DNA from: CAVRJC01 sp963721435 | GTDB taxonomy: Bacteria; Actinomycetota; Acidimicrobiia; IMCC26256; DASPTH01 | Direction of reading: 5' to 3' | Length of the DNA stretch: 64,000 nt | Assembly: GCA_963721435.1 (NCBI GenBank) | Contig: CAVRJC010000012.1 | Coordinates: forward strand, 1,550,001-1,614,000 | Part shown: piece by piece, positions 42,906 through 52,569 of the stretch | How the letters are laid out: every line of letters starts with the position of its first letter | How positions within the stretch are numbered: position 1 is the stretch's first letter | Translations under genes and position numbers: made by a program | The notes under the pieces: generated by a model | The model's input: only the letters and a program-made list of their open reading frames with translations | The model's database searches: none | What the model was told of the DNA's origin: nothing

Positions 42906-44496
42906 CTACCCAGCCCGCGGCATCTCGACGCTCGGCGAGCGTGGCCGTCACGCCACGGCGGTCGGGCTTGCTGCTCGCCAGGTATCGGATCTCGTCGGGC
43001 TCGAGGACCTCGATCATGGTCGGCACCTTGTACGGCGACAGCTCTCGTCGGCACTCCGCCAGCAGCGCGTCGACGTCGATCTGTGGCCCTCCTCCGCAAT
43101 GACGCCGGCGACGACCTCCTGCCCGAACACGTCGTGGGGAAGTCCGGTCACGAACGAGATGCGAACGTCAGGGTGTGCGTTGAGCACCGCTTCGACTTCG
43201 GCTGGGGCCACGTTGGCGCCCTTCGTCTTGACCATGTCGCTCATCCGCGAGTGGAAGAAGACCTGGCGGCCTTCGGCGTAGCCGAGGTCGCCGGTCCGGT
43301 AGAAGCCGTCGGGGGTGAAGACGTCCTCACGCTCGCGCTTGTACAGGCTCTGCATCAGCGCGTACCCGCGGAGGAGGTACTCGCCGACCTCGCCGTCGTC
43401 CAGCGTCTCGCCGGTCTCGGGATCGACGACCTTGACCTCCAGGCCCTCGACCGCGCTCCACGGCCCCATGGTCTCGGTCATGCCGACCGCGCTCGGCGGC
43501 TCGCCCTTGCTTCCCGGCCCCGCCTCCCAAGGCCGCTTCGGGACCGGCCGCAACGACGGCAGCGCGGTTGCCAGGTCGGTGTCGCCGAGCAGCGACCGCA
43601 ATGCCTGCGGGTTGCCCATGACGCTCGTCGCCTGCTCTCGCTGACCGAGGTCGAGTGCTGCACGGGCATCGAGGCGCTCGAGGGTGAGGATGGCCGCGCC
43701 GCTCTGCAGGGCGGCCACCACCTCCTGCACGCCGCCGACCCAGAAGAACGGCATGAGGCTCAACACCCTCCCGCCGAAGATGGTGTTCAGACTCGCGTCG
43801 GCCTCGCGTGAAGTCTTCCTCACGACCGCGCCCTGGCTGTGGACCACCGCCTTGGGATCCGCCGAGGTGCCGGACGTGAACACGGCAAGCATCTCGTCCG
43901 CGGGCGCCACTTCTTGCTCGACGGCTTCGAGCAAGGCGTCGTCGATGCCGTCGACGACGACGTCGTCGGGTCCCTCAGACGTCACCTCGTAGCGACGCGC
44001 CCAGGCGCGTGCAGGTCGCGCCGAGCACCCAGATCGACCGGAGGTACGGAAGCTCGGGATCACGGAACCGCCCAGGCTCGGCGTCGGCCAGCCCGGGCAC
44101 GGCCTCCTCGAGGTAGGTCTCGTGATCCTTGCCGAGCATGGTTCCGCTGGTCAGGAGGACCGCCACGTCGCCGACGCGCATCGACCGCCGCAACTCGGCG
44201 GGGCGGTAGATGGTGCTGAACGGCATCGCCAGCGCGCCGATACGGGTGACTGCGAGGAACGCCACTGCCCATTCCGGTCCGGTCGCGAGGTGGATACCTG
44301 TCCGCGTGCCCTTGCCCACGCCGGCGGCGAGCAACTCCTTCGCCAGCCGCCGCGATGCCGCCTCGGCCTGACGGAACGAGATGCGGCGGTCGGGCAGCAC
44401 GACGTAGTCGTCGTCGCCGAAGGTCGCGGCCGCGCGCCGGAGGATCACCGGCATCGTCGGGCGGTACGGCAGCTCGGGTACGCCTCGCGTGGTCAC
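42906..44496 (-). CDS. AMP-dependent acyl-CoA synthetase/ligase, paralogue of 15668-17264, frame broken two or three times
   Basis: About 530 residues reconstructed. ELPYRPTMPVILRRAAATFG, LAVFTSGTSADPKAVVHSQG (P-loop), GMTETMGPWSAVEG, FYRTGDLGYAEGRQVFFHSR and the catalytic-Lys region YLASSKPDRRG. Breaks near 44028 and 43083; the end is unclear, with an alternative-frame stop at 42906-42908 fitting the paralogue length. GTG 44496 overlaps the stop of a 12-codon reading frame beginning ATG 44531 (MTDQQRTPDDTR), which may be a leader peptide or the true N-terminus shifted by an error. Divergent from the ACAD operon at 44638; it probably supplies its acyl-CoA. Confidence 0.84.
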
Positions 44497-44560
44497 CGCG
44501 TGTCGTCCGGGGTTCGTTGCTGGTCGGTCATGAGCGCCTCGACTGCCTCCTCGTCATCGA

Positions 44561-44570
44561 GCTTACAATC
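44561..44570 (-). promoter_or_regulatory. Class II-like element between ligase and ACAD operons
   Basis: Minus strand GATTGTAAGC resembles TTGTAAGTTTsG of class II. On the plus strand TACTAT (44573-44578) could be the -10 of the ACAD operon. Both lie in a 141-base divergent region. Confidence 0.35.
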
Positions 44571-44637
44571 GTTACTATTCTCTAGCATCTTTTGCGCGCG
44601 TTGCCGACGGCGAATTGACCGCAGAAGGGAGACCGGA

Positions 44638-45796
44638 GTGGATGTCGAGGCTACGTCGGAGGAGTTGATGCTCCGCGACGCGACGAGGTCTTTTGTCGCA
44701 TCGCGGTCCCCGCGTTCGCGGATCAGGGACCTGGCGTCGTCTCCCTCCGGCTTCGACGGCGATGCCTGGGCGACGGCGGCCTCCCTCGGGTGGTTCGGCA
44801 TGTTCGCGCCCGAGGAGTACGGCGGCGCGGGCGTCGGCGCGGCCGGGGTCGTCCCCGTTGCGATCGTGGCCGAGGAGCTCGGGCGCATGCTCCACCCAGG
44901 GCCGTTCCTGCCGGTGAACGTGGTGGTGGACGCGCTCGCGCGCGTCGGGACGACGTCGCAGCAGCGTGCACTCCTGCCCGGGCTCGTCGCCGGGACGACG
45001 GTGGCGACGTGGGCCATCGCCGACGGTCCGGGAGCATGGCTCCCGTCCCCGTCCACCGTCGACGGGCCCACGACCCGCGTGGTCGGCCACGCGGCGCGGC
45101 GACCGGTACGTGGTTTCCGGCGTGAAGCGGTGGGTGGTCGACGCCGAGAACGCAGCGCATCTCCTGGTGACGTGCCGGGACGACGATGACCTCGTGCTGC
45201 AGGTCCTGGTCGCGGCCGAAGCACCAGGGGTCACGGTGTCCCCGCTCGCCACGATGGACCTCGGCCGGCGAATCGCCGACGTCGAGCTCCGTGACGTCCG
45301 CGTCGAGCTCGACGCGGTGCTCGGCGACCCGGCCGGCGCAGTGGCGCAGGTCGACCACCAACTCCGCCTGGCCGTCGTGTTGCAGTGCGCGGAAACGGTC
45401 GGCGCGGTGTCGGCGATGCTCGAGAAGACCGTGGAATACGCGAAGCACCGCATCGCGTTCGGGAGGCCGATCGGGTCGTTCCAGGCAGTGAAGCACCACC
45501 TCGCGGAGGCGGTCACCTCGCTCGAAGCCGCGCAGGCCGCGACGTGGGCCGCCACACGGTCCCTCGCCGTCGACGCGTTGGACGCGGCAAGGATGGTCCA
45601 CATCGCCAAAGCGTTCGTCGGTGCTCGGTGTCCGACAATCGTGGAGACCTGCATGCAGGTACACGGCGGCATCGGGATGACGTGGGAGGACGACTCGCAC
45701 CTGTTTCTCCGACGCGTGCAGTCGAACCGCATGCTGTTCGGCTCGCCGGAGTGGCATGCCGACCGGCTGTGCGACGTGGTCGGGGTGGCGGCGTGA
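44638..45796 (+). CDS. Acyl-CoA dehydrogenase, frame broken once
   Basis: About 386 residues after repair. GTG 44638 with GAAGGGAG upstream; VDVEATSEELMLRDATRSF, LGWFGMFAPEEYGGAGVG, then a break near 45088-45098 and GDRYVVSGVKRWVVDAENAA, YAKHRIAFGRPIGSFQAVKH, CMQVHGGIGMTWEDDSHLFL. The usual FAD motif (TEP.aGSD) is not evident between the N- and C-terminal domains, suggesting a partner-type subunit like those at 11314 and 35941. The stop overlaps the next ACAD start (TGATG). First gene of an ACAD-ACAD-crotonase operon. Confidence 0.85.
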
Positions 45797-47025
45797 TGGT
45801 GGTCGACCCGAACGACCTCGATCCTGAATACTTCCGTGCACGAGCACGACGGTGGCTCGCTGCGCACGCCCCAGCGTCGCTGCCGGCCGAAGACAAGCCG
45901 GAGTACTGGTCCGAGGCGCGCCGATTCCAGCGCGACCAGCACGCGGCCGGGTTCTCCGGCATCACGTGGGACGAACGGTACGGCGGCCACGGGCTGAGCC
46001 TCGACCATCAGCTGGCCTTCAACCAGGAGGCGGCACGGTATGAGCTCCCCTCCCACGGCTTCCAGATCACCCTCGCGATCCTGGGCATGACCTTGCTCGA
46101 TCACGGCACGGAGGAGCAGAAGTGCCGGTACGTGTCGGAGATGCTCCGGGGTGAGGGCTTGTGGGTGCAGCTGCTCTCGGAGCCCGGTGCCGGATCCGAC
46201 CTCGCGGCAGCCCGGCTGCGCGCCGAGCGCGACGGCGACGAGTGGGTGCTCAACGGCGAGAAGGTGTGGAGCAGCTTCGCCCAGTGGTCGGACTACGCCA
46301 TGGTGCTGGCCCGCACCGACTGGGATGCTCCCAAGCATGCGGGGCTCACGATGTTCGTCGTGCCGCTCGACGCGCCCGGGGTGACGATCCTGCCACTGCG
46401 CCAGATCAGCGGCGACGAGGAGTTCTGCCAGGAGTTCTTCGACGACGTGCGCGTGCCGTCCGAAGCAGTGCTCGGAGGCGTGAACCAGGGCTGGACGGTC
46501 GCGGGGTCCCTCTTCTCGCACTCGAGGACGATGACGTCGGGTGCGGGTCTCGCCGGTCCGGTGTTCCTCAAGGACCGGGGCGGTGACCCCGATCCTGGAC
46601 GGGACCTCATCGAGTTCGTCAACGCCGCCGGCCTGGGTGGCGACCGCTCGGCGCGACGGCTCCTTGCGGAGGTGGTCGTCGACAACGTCGTGTCGGGCCT
46701 GCTCGCGAGCCGTATCGCGACCGATCCGGACGCCGACCCGGCGGCGCCCAACATGTCGAAGATGTTCGGCTCCCACGTCGTGCAGCGTCGGTGCGAGATC
46801 GAGCTCGAACTGCGAGGGGAGCCGACGATTGCCTGGCCGCCCGGCGACGACGCAGGCTCGCGACCACTGTTCGAGTACCTCAAGGGTCGCACTGCGTCGG
46901 TGGCCGGCGGTACCCACGAGGTCATGAAGAACAACATCGCCGAACGGATCCTCGGCCTGCCGCGCGAGCCTGCGGCCGACAAGGGCGTTCCCTTCCGTGA
47001 CGTCGTCGGGCAGGGTCGCTCGTGA
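45796..47025 (+). CDS. Acyl-CoA dehydrogenase
   Basis: 409 residues, intact. FSGITWDERYGGHGLS, LWVQLLSEPGAGSDLAAARL, DEWVLNGEKVWSSFAQWSDY, EFFDDVRVPSEAVLGGVNQG and end TASVAGGTHEVMKNNIAERI. The medium-chain-type base is again Gly (AGGT). It is the full-length, FAD-motif-bearing half of the pair with the upstream gene. ATG 45796 is preferred; GTG 45793 is an alternative giving a GTGA overlap. Desaturation of a branched or ring-linked acyl-CoA is inferred. Confidence 0.91.
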   Translation: MVVDPNDLDPEYFRARARRWLAAHAPASLPAEDKPEYWSEARRFQRDQHAAGFSGITWDERYGGHGLSLDHQLAFNQEAARYELPSHGFQITLAILGMTLLDHGTEEQKCRYVSEMLRGEGLWVQLLSEPGAGSDLAAARLRAERDGDEWVLNGEKVWSSFAQWSDYAMVLARTDWDAPKHAGLTMFVVPLDAPGVTILPLRQISGDEEFCQEFFDDVRVPSEAVLGGVNQGWTVAGSLFSHSRTMTSGAGLAGPVFLKDRGGDPDPGRDLIEFVNAAGLGGDRSARRLLAEVVVDNVVSGLLASRIATDPDADPAAPNMSKMFGSHVVQRRCEIELELRGEPTIAWPPGDDAGSRPLFEYLKGRTASVAGGTHEVMKNNIAERILGLPREPAADKGVPFRDVVGQGRS

Positions 47026-47779
47026 CGGTCCACGTCCGGCGCGTCGGCGGCGTCGCCGTCCTCACCCTCGATCGGCCAGGGCGCCGAAACGCCCTCACGG
47101 CCGAGATGTGCGAGCAGCTCCACGAAGCGCTGCGCGCCATCGCCGCGAGCGATGCCCGAGTCGTCGTGCTCCGGGGCGCCGGCGACGACTTCTGTGTCGG
47201 CGCCGATCTCGGCCCGGACGGTGGCGCGGTCGACGCGACGCTGGAGCGCCTCGGCGCCATCTACCACTCGGCCACGCTCTTGCACACGATGCCGCAGGTC
47301 ACCATGGCCGCGGTCGACGGCGGTTGCGCGGGTGGTGCGATGGGATGGGCGTGCGCGTGCGACTTCCGCTTCGCCACGCCCCGAGCGAGGTTCGCGACCG
47401 CCTTCCTCAAAGTCGGAGTGTCCGGCGACATGGGGCTCGCGTGGTCGCTCCCGCGCGTGGTCGGCGGAGCGCGGCGCGCGAGCTGTTGTTCTTCGGTGAG
47501 AAGCTCACGGGGGACGACGCGCTGCGGCTGGGGCTCGTGACGCGCCTGTTCCCCCCCGAGCGGCTGCACGACGAGGTCATGACGCTCGCCGACGAGCTCG
47601 CCGGTCGTCGCCCCTTCGCGCTGCGCATGATGAAGGCGAACGTCGTCGCCGCCGAGACGCTGGGCCTGGCCGACTACATCGACGTCGAGTCGGCCCGCCA
47701 CATTCACCTGACCGGCGGCCGGTCGGTCAAGGAGAGCCTCGAGGCGTCGCGCACCGCCTCCGACGCCCGCGAATCGTGA
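47022..47779 (+). CDS. Crotonase-fold enoyl-CoA hydratase/isomerase family protein, frame broken once
   Basis: About 252 residues after repair. VAVLTLDRPGRRNALTAEMC, LRGAGDDFCVGADLG (oxyanion hole), VDGGCAGGAMGWACACDFRF, TAFLKVGVSGDMGLAWSLPR, then after a break near 47465-47475 ARELLFFGEKLTGDDAL. The first hydratase Glu position reads Leu-Lys (AFLKVG) while a Glu follows in ARELL, a pattern closer to PaaG-like isomerases than to hydratases. GTG 47022 overlaps the ACAD stop in GTGA. Last gene of the ACAD-ACAD-crotonase operon. Confidence 0.86.
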
Positions 47780-47803
47780 GTTTCCGGCCGGCACGGGGTG
47801 GTC

Positions 47804-47832
47804 TTGTAAATCGTAACAGTCATTGCTATGTT
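47804..47832 (+). promoter_or_regulatory. Sigma70-like promoter of the ABC importer
   Basis: TTGTAA (47804-47809) and TATGTT (47827-47832) are separated by 17 bases, an ideal spacing. The downstream leader to ATG 47934 is about 95 bases, with GGGGGA as Shine-Dalgarno. Confidence 0.55.
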
Positions 47833-47835
47833 ACG
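47812..47835. promoter_or_regulatory. Operator-like inverted repeat CGTAACA-N10-TGTTACG
   Basis: Perfect 7-base arms (47812-47818 and 47829-47835) are separated by ten bases and span the spacer and -10 of the importer promoter, the position expected for a repressor site. The size is compatible with a TetR- or GntR-family dimer. Confidence 0.6.
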
Positions 47836-47933
47836 GTTCTTCCGTGCCGCAGGGGCGACCTCTCCGGTGCGTGGTGCGGCCGTACGCTCGTCGCTCGCAA
47901 GGTCAAAGGGTTTCAAAAAAGGGGGAATTATCA

Positions 47934-49244
47934 ATGAGGGTTTCGCGTAAGTCGCGAGCCGCGGTCGCAGTCTGCGTCGCAGCACTGGCGGCGGGATCGG
48001 TCGCTTGGTCGGGAGCCGCCTCGGCGGCGGTCCCGAGCGCAGCCAAGTCGTGCACGCCCGATGCCGGCGTCACCGACACCGAGATCAAGATCGGCAGCAT
48101 CGTGTCGACGTCCGGCGCCGGCGCGGCCGTCGCCGACCAGGTCCCCGGGATGCAGGCTCGGTTCGCCATGGCGAACGACACCGGTGAGCTCGGCAAGCGC
48201 AAGGTCACGCTGATCCAAGAGGACGACGGCGCCGACCCGGCCCGCAACCTCGCGGCCGCGCAGAAGCTGGTCGAGCAGGACAAGGTCTTCGCCGTCATGA
48301 ACGGCAGCCTCGCCGCGCCGTCGAGTGCCCAGTACCTGAACCAGCAGGGCATCCCCGTGACCGGCTGGCAGCTCGGGCAAGCCATCTACGGCCAGTACGA
48401 CAACTTCATCGGGTTCCAGAACTCCGGAACGACGCACCCTGACGACAACTTCAGTTCGGTGCACGCCGACGCGCTGGCTCGCGAGGGAGCGAAGAAGGTT
48501 GCGCTCCTCGGCTACTCGCAGGCTTCCTCGGCCCGGTTCATCAACCAGCTCGCGAAGGCCGTCACGAACTCCAAGACCATGCAGGTCGTCTACCAGTCGA
48601 CCGACGTCGCGGCCGGCACGACCGACTTCAGCTCGTACGTGGACAAGATCAAGCAGTCCGGTGCCGACTCGATCTACCTGGGCATGGACACCACGGCCAG
48701 CGTCGCCACCATCAACGCCCTCAAGCAGGCGGGCGTGAACTACACGAACATGAACTGGATCGGCGGCTACGACCCGCGCGTGCTCGCGGTTCCCGCAGTC
48801 AACGGTGTCACGTTCGCGGTGGAGTGGAAGCCGTTCGAGGTCATGCAGAAGGACGGCAGCAAGGGCTACATCAACTACAACAAGTACCTCGAGCAGGTGA
48901 AGCCCGGCTCCCTGCACAACCAGCTCAACGCCGCCGGATGGCTCGCCGCCGACGCGATGATCACGGGCCTGAAGGAGTCGAAGGACTGCCTGCAGCGCAA
49001 GGCGTTCATCAAGAACCTGATGAACGTGAAGAACTACACGGCCGACGGCTGGTTCGCCCCGATCACCTTTGCAAAGGAGAAGGGCCTCCCGAACCGCTGC
49101 TACTACTACGCGACGGGTGACACCACGGCCAAGACGTTCGTGCCGCAGTTCGACGGCAAGCGGATCTGCGCCGCCGTGCTGTACGACGGAGCCAAGACGA
49201 TCAAGCTGGACGCGAACGGCTACCCGCCGGCGAAGAAGAAGTAG
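47934..49244 (+). CDS. Periplasmic-type substrate-binding protein of a branched-chain amino acid (HAAT) ABC importer
   Basis: 436 residues. Sec signal peptide at 1-32 (basic MRVSRKSR, hydrophobic core, likely cleavage after GAASA); no lipobox Cys. The mature part has the type I fold: EIKIGSIVSTSGAGAAVADQ, GKRKVTLIQEDDGADP, VFAVMNGSLAAPSSAQYLNQ, KVALLGYSQASSAR. It captures substrate outside the membrane for the permease and ATPases downstream. ATG 47934 follows GGGGGA; longer upstream reading crosses the promoter. A 13-bp stem-loop after the stop probably keeps its expression above that of the permease. Ligand could be an amino acid, aromatic acid or amide. Confidence 0.93.
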   Translation: MRVSRKSRAAVAVCVAALAAGSVAWSGAASAAVPSAAKSCTPDAGVTDTEIKIGSIVSTSGAGAAVADQVPGMQARFAMANDTGELGKRKVTLIQEDDGADPARNLAAAQKLVEQDKVFAVMNGSLAAPSSAQYLNQQGIPVTGWQLGQAIYGQYDNFIGFQNSGTTHPDDNFSSVHADALAREGAKKVALLGYSQASSARFINQLAKAVTNSKTMQVVYQSTDVAAGTTDFSSYVDKIKQSGADSIYLGMDTTASVATINALKQAGVNYTNMNWIGGYDPRVLAVPAVNGVTFAVEWKPFEVMQKDGSKGYINYNKYLEQVKPGSLHNQLNAAGWLAADAMITGLKESKDCLQRKAFIKNLMNVKNYTADGWFAPITFAKEKGLPNRCYYYATGDTTAKTFVPQFDGKRICAAVLYDGAKTIKLDANGYPPAKKK

Positions 49245-49297
49245 TCCAGCTCGTCGTCGACGGTTAGCTGGTACCAGAAACATTCAGCAGTCCGATA

Positions 49298-49329
49298 CGG
49301 CGTGGCCGCTCGCAACAGCGGCCACGCCG
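49298..49329 (+). terminator. 13-bp perfect stem-loop between binding protein and permease genes
   Basis: CGGCGTGGCCGCT pairs with AGCGGCCACGCCG around a six-base loop (CGCAAC). It is the strongest hairpin of the window, without a U-tract, 53 bases after the binding-protein stop and 37 before the permease start: a likely partial terminator. Confidence 0.7.
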
Positions 49330-49366
49330 TCGGGCTACGTTCGTACAACATGTTCCTGGGGGGATC

Positions 49367-51724
49367 GTGGGCCCGTACATCTTCGGCGGTCTCGTCGTCG
49401 GCAGCATCTACGCCATCTCGGCGCTCGGGCTCGTGCTCACCTACTCCTCGTCGCGGGTGTTCAACTTCGCGCACGGGGCGATCGCGTACGCGGTCGCCGT
49501 CTTCTACTACTGGTTGACTCGTCGAGAGGGTTGGAGCGTCGCCACCGCCGCGCCGTTCACGATCCTGATCGTCGCGCCCCTGATCGGCCTGCTCCTCTAC
49601 GGCACGCTGTTCCGGCGGCTGACCCACCGTTCGCCCACGGTCCGGCTCGTGGCCACCGTCGGCCTCTGGGTCGCGATCCCCGCTCTGGTGCGCATCATCT
49701 TCCCATTCGTCCGCATCGACGTCGTCGACCCCCAGGGCCTGGTGGACAACCCGGTCGACAACAACTTCGTGAGGCTGTTCGGCACGTGGCTGAACACCAA
49801 CCAGTTCGCAGTCATCGTGAGCGCCATCGTGATCGCGGTGGGTACGTCACTCCTGCTCCGCTACACCCCGTGGGGGCTTGCCACCCGCATGTCGGTCGAC
49901 CAGCCGGTGAACGCGTCGATCGCCGGCGTGAACACCGAGGCGGTCACCGCTACGGCGTGGATGGTGGGCACGATGCTCGCCGGGTTCGCAGGCGTGCTGC
50001 TGGCGCCGATCGTCGGCCTCCTCGAATATCAGTTCACCCTGCTGTTGGTCGGCTCCTTCGCCGCGGTGGTGATCGCGAGGATGACCAGCCTGCCCCTCGC
50101 CTTCATCGGCGCGCTCGCGATCGGGCTGGCCCAGCAGATCTGGATCAAGTACCAACCCGACAGCGGGTTCTTCTCGCAGGGCGTGTCGGCCTCGATCCCC
50201 TTCCTCGTGATGCTGGTGTTCCTCATCGGCTACAGCTTCAGCTCCAAGGGCCTGAAGCGCGAAGCGTTCGCGGTCGATCGCCGCGCCGGCATGACCGTGC
50301 AGGGTGACGCGCCGCCGCTCCCGCCCGCCCACGGGTGGCGGCGCGCCATCGGGCCGCTCGCGGGCGCGGTGGCGCTCGTGGCGCTGCCCGTCCTCTTTGC
50401 CGACAACGACATCTTCGGCGTCGGCTTCGACAGCTTCTGGATCGCGGTGTTCACCACTGGCATCGCATTGGCGATCATCTTCCTCTCGTACACGCTGGTG
50501 ACGGGTGAGGGCGGCATGATCGCCCTGTCGCAGATCACGTTCGCCGGCATCGGCGCATTCGCCGCCGCCCGGTTCGCCAACGAGGCGGGGTTCCCCATCT
50601 GGGCGGCGATCCTCGCGGGCGCGTGCGTCGCGGTCCCGTTCGGGCTGCTCATCGCGCTGCCGAGCCTTCGCATCGGTGACCTGTACCTCGCGATGCTCAC
50701 CATCGGATTCGCGCTGGTGATCGAGCAGCTCGTCTGGATCCGGCCGGAGTACGACAACGGCGGCCTGGGTCTCACCTTCGCCAAGCCCTTCGGCCTGCAG
50801 TTCACCGGTGAGTCGACCTTCCTGGTCACGCTGGCCGACCGGACATGGATGTACCTGGTCGTCGCGCTGGTGTTCGGCGTACTCGCGCTCCTCGTGGTGA
50901 ACCTCAAACGGGCCACCACCGGTCTCGTGTTCGCCTCGATCCGCTCGAGCGAGACGGCGTCGTCCACCACCGGGATCAGCATCGTGCGGGCGAAGCTCGT
51001 GATCTTCGCGGTGAGCTCCTTCGTCGCCGGGCTGGGCGGCGCGCTGTACGCGTCGACCGCGGGCACCGTCACCGCGGGGTCGTTCACCGTCATCGTCGGC
51101 ATCGTGTGGCTCGCCATCGTCGTGACGTGGGGGGTGCGCTCGGTGGTCGGCGCACTGCTTGCCGGGATGATCTACGCGATCGCCCCCACGCGCCTCACGA
51201 TCATCCTCATGCTGATGTTCGTCGTGGTCATCGGCGGGTTCGTCGCCGAGCTCGTCGGCAGGAAGCTGCATCGGAACCCCGTCGGGCTCATGGCCATCGC
51301 CGCGTTGGTGGCGGTCGGCGTGATCGTGCCGACGTGGATGTGGGAGAACGTCGACAACCAGGATGCGGTCAACGTGATCCTCACGCTCATCGTGGTCGCG
51401 GTGGCGGCATTCCTCGCGATGTGGATCGTTCGGATGGAGGCGGTGCCCCGGGCCGCGTCGTTGGTGGTCGCGGCCGTGCTCGCGGCGGGCGGCGCGTACG
51501 TCGCGTACCTGCTCCTGGCGGGTGAGGTCAACATCAGCCAGGAGGCCGCGGCGGAGGTGCCGGTCATGCTGTTCGGTCTTGGTGCCGTCGCCCTCTCGCG
51601 GGAACCACGCGGCGCGATCTACGACATCGTGAACCGCCAACGCCTCCGCCAGATCCACCAGGCGGAGCGACGCGACGAGGAGCAGCGATTGCGCGACGAC
51701 CTTCGGGCGCAGGTGGCGTCATGA
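49367..51724 (+). CDS. Fused LivH-LivM branched-chain amino acid-type ABC permease with C-terminal membrane extension
   Basis: 785 residues. Residues 1-300 are a complete LivH-type permease (FGGLVVGSIYAISALGLVL, SSRVFNFAHGAIAYAVAVFY); a hydrophilic linker at about 295-320; residues 325-620 are LivM-type (TLVTGEGGMIALSQITFAG, SLRIGDLYLAMLTIGFALVI, VGGLGGALYASTAG-like region). Residues about 620-745 add four or five further hydrophobic segments, and the last 40 are a charged, probably coiled tail (RQRLRQIHQAERRDEEQ). LivH and LivM are usually separate, so this is a fusion forming both halves of the channel. GTG 49367; the stop overlaps the next ATPase start (ATGA). Confidence 0.92.
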   Translation: MGPYIFGGLVVGSIYAISALGLVLTYSSSRVFNFAHGAIAYAVAVFYYWLTRREGWSVATAAPFTILIVAPLIGLLLYGTLFRRLTHRSPTVRLVATVGLWVAIPALVRIIFPFVRIDVVDPQGLVDNPVDNNFVRLFGTWLNTNQFAVIVSAIVIAVGTSLLLRYTPWGLATRMSVDQPVNASIAGVNTEAVTATAWMVGTMLAGFAGVLLAPIVGLLEYQFTLLLVGSFAAVVIARMTSLPLAFIGALAIGLAQQIWIKYQPDSGFFSQGVSASIPFLVMLVFLIGYSFSSKGLKREAFAVDRRAGMTVQGDAPPLPPAHGWRRAIGPLAGAVALVALPVLFADNDIFGVGFDSFWIAVFTTGIALAIIFLSYTLVTGEGGMIALSQITFAGIGAFAAARFANEAGFPIWAAILAGACVAVPFGLLIALPSLRIGDLYLAMLTIGFALVIEQLVWIRPEYDNGGLGLTFAKPFGLQFTGESTFLVTLADRTWMYLVVALVFGVLALLVVNLKRATTGLVFASIRSSETASSTTGISIVRAKLVIFAVSSFVAGLGGALYASTAGTVTAGSFTVIVGIVWLAIVVTWGVRSVVGALLAGMIYAIAPTRLTIILMLMFVVVIGGFVAELVGRKLHRNPVGLMAIAALVAVGVIVPTWMWENVDNQDAVNVILTLIVVAVAAFLAMWIVRMEAVPRAASLVVAAVLAAGGAYVAYLLLAGEVNISQEAAAEVPVMLFGLGAVALSREPRGAIYDIVNRQRLRQIHQAERRDEEQRLRDDLRAQVAS

Positions 51725-52569
51725 CCGCCACGTCGCCAACCGAGACCTTCCCCGGGCCGGAGCCCGGCCCCTCGGCGGCGCTCCTCGAGGCGGAGGACGT
51801 GACCGTCCGCTTCGGCGGTGTGGTCGCGCTCGACTCGGTGAGGATCCGCGTCCCGCAGGGGGGCGCCGTCGGGCTCGTCGGCCCGAACGGCGCGGGGAAG
51901 ACGACCCTGTTCGGCGTGCTCTCCGGGCTGATCCGGCCCCGATCGGGACGCGTCCGCCTGAACGGCGTCGACGTGACGAGCAAGAGCCCGCAGGCGCGCG
52001 CCAAGCTCGGGTTGTCCCGCACGTTCCAGCGCATGGAGCTCTTCACCGAGCTCACGGTGCGGGAGCACCTGATCGTGGCCCGTCGTGTGCGCGAAGGACG
52101 GCAGAGCCTGCTCGGGTTCTTCCGGGACTTGAGCGGGTTCGGTGAGCGGCTCTCCCCCGACGAGGCGGCGGCAGTGGACGACATCCTCGATCTCGTCGGC
52201 CTCGGCCCGGTGGCCGACCGACCTGCAGAATCGGTGCCGCTCGGCACCGGGCGCCTCGTCGAAGTCGCGCGTGCGCTGGCGTCGGAGCCGAAGGTGATGC
52301 TGCTCGACGAGCCGTCGTCGGGGCTCGACGCCCACGAGACCGATCAGCTCAGTGAGGCGTTGCACCGGGTGCACAAGGAGCGGGGCACGGCCTTCGTGCT
52401 CGTGGAGCACAACGTCGAATTCGTGACCAACCTCTCCGATTCGGTGACCGTCCTCGACTTCGGGAAGGTCCTCTTGGAGGGCCGGCCCGACGAGATCATG
52501 CGCAGCCCCGAAGTCCAGGCTGCCTACCTCGGCGCTCCGGTCGACAGCGCTCCCGAGGAGGCGTCATGA
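51721..52569 (+). CDS. livG: ABC transporter ATP-binding protein, LivG type
   Basis: 282 residues. Walker A GPNGAGKTTLF (about 54-64), a Q-loop region with TFQRMELFTELTVREHL, a degenerate signature VPLGTGRLVEVARAL where most ABC proteins have LSGGQ, and Walker B KVMLLDEPSSGLD followed by the H-loop VEHNVEFV. The weak signature is common in LivG-like proteins with canonical partners. Both ends overlap neighbours in ATGA, giving tight stoichiometry with permease and LivF. It energises the importer at the inner face of the membrane. Confidence 0.94.
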   Translation: MTATSPTETFPGPEPGPSAALLEAEDVTVRFGGVVALDSVRIRVPQGGAVGLVGPNGAGKTTLFGVLSGLIRPRSGRVRLNGVDVTSKSPQARAKLGLSRTFQRMELFTELTVREHLIVARRVREGRQSLLGFFRDLSGFGERLSPDEAAAVDDILDLVGLGPVADRPAESVPLGTGRLVEVARALASEPKVMLLDEPSSGLDAHETDQLSEALHRVHKERGTAFVLVEHNVEFVTNLSDSVTVLDFGKVLLEGRPDEIMRSPEVQAAYLGAPVDSAPEEAS

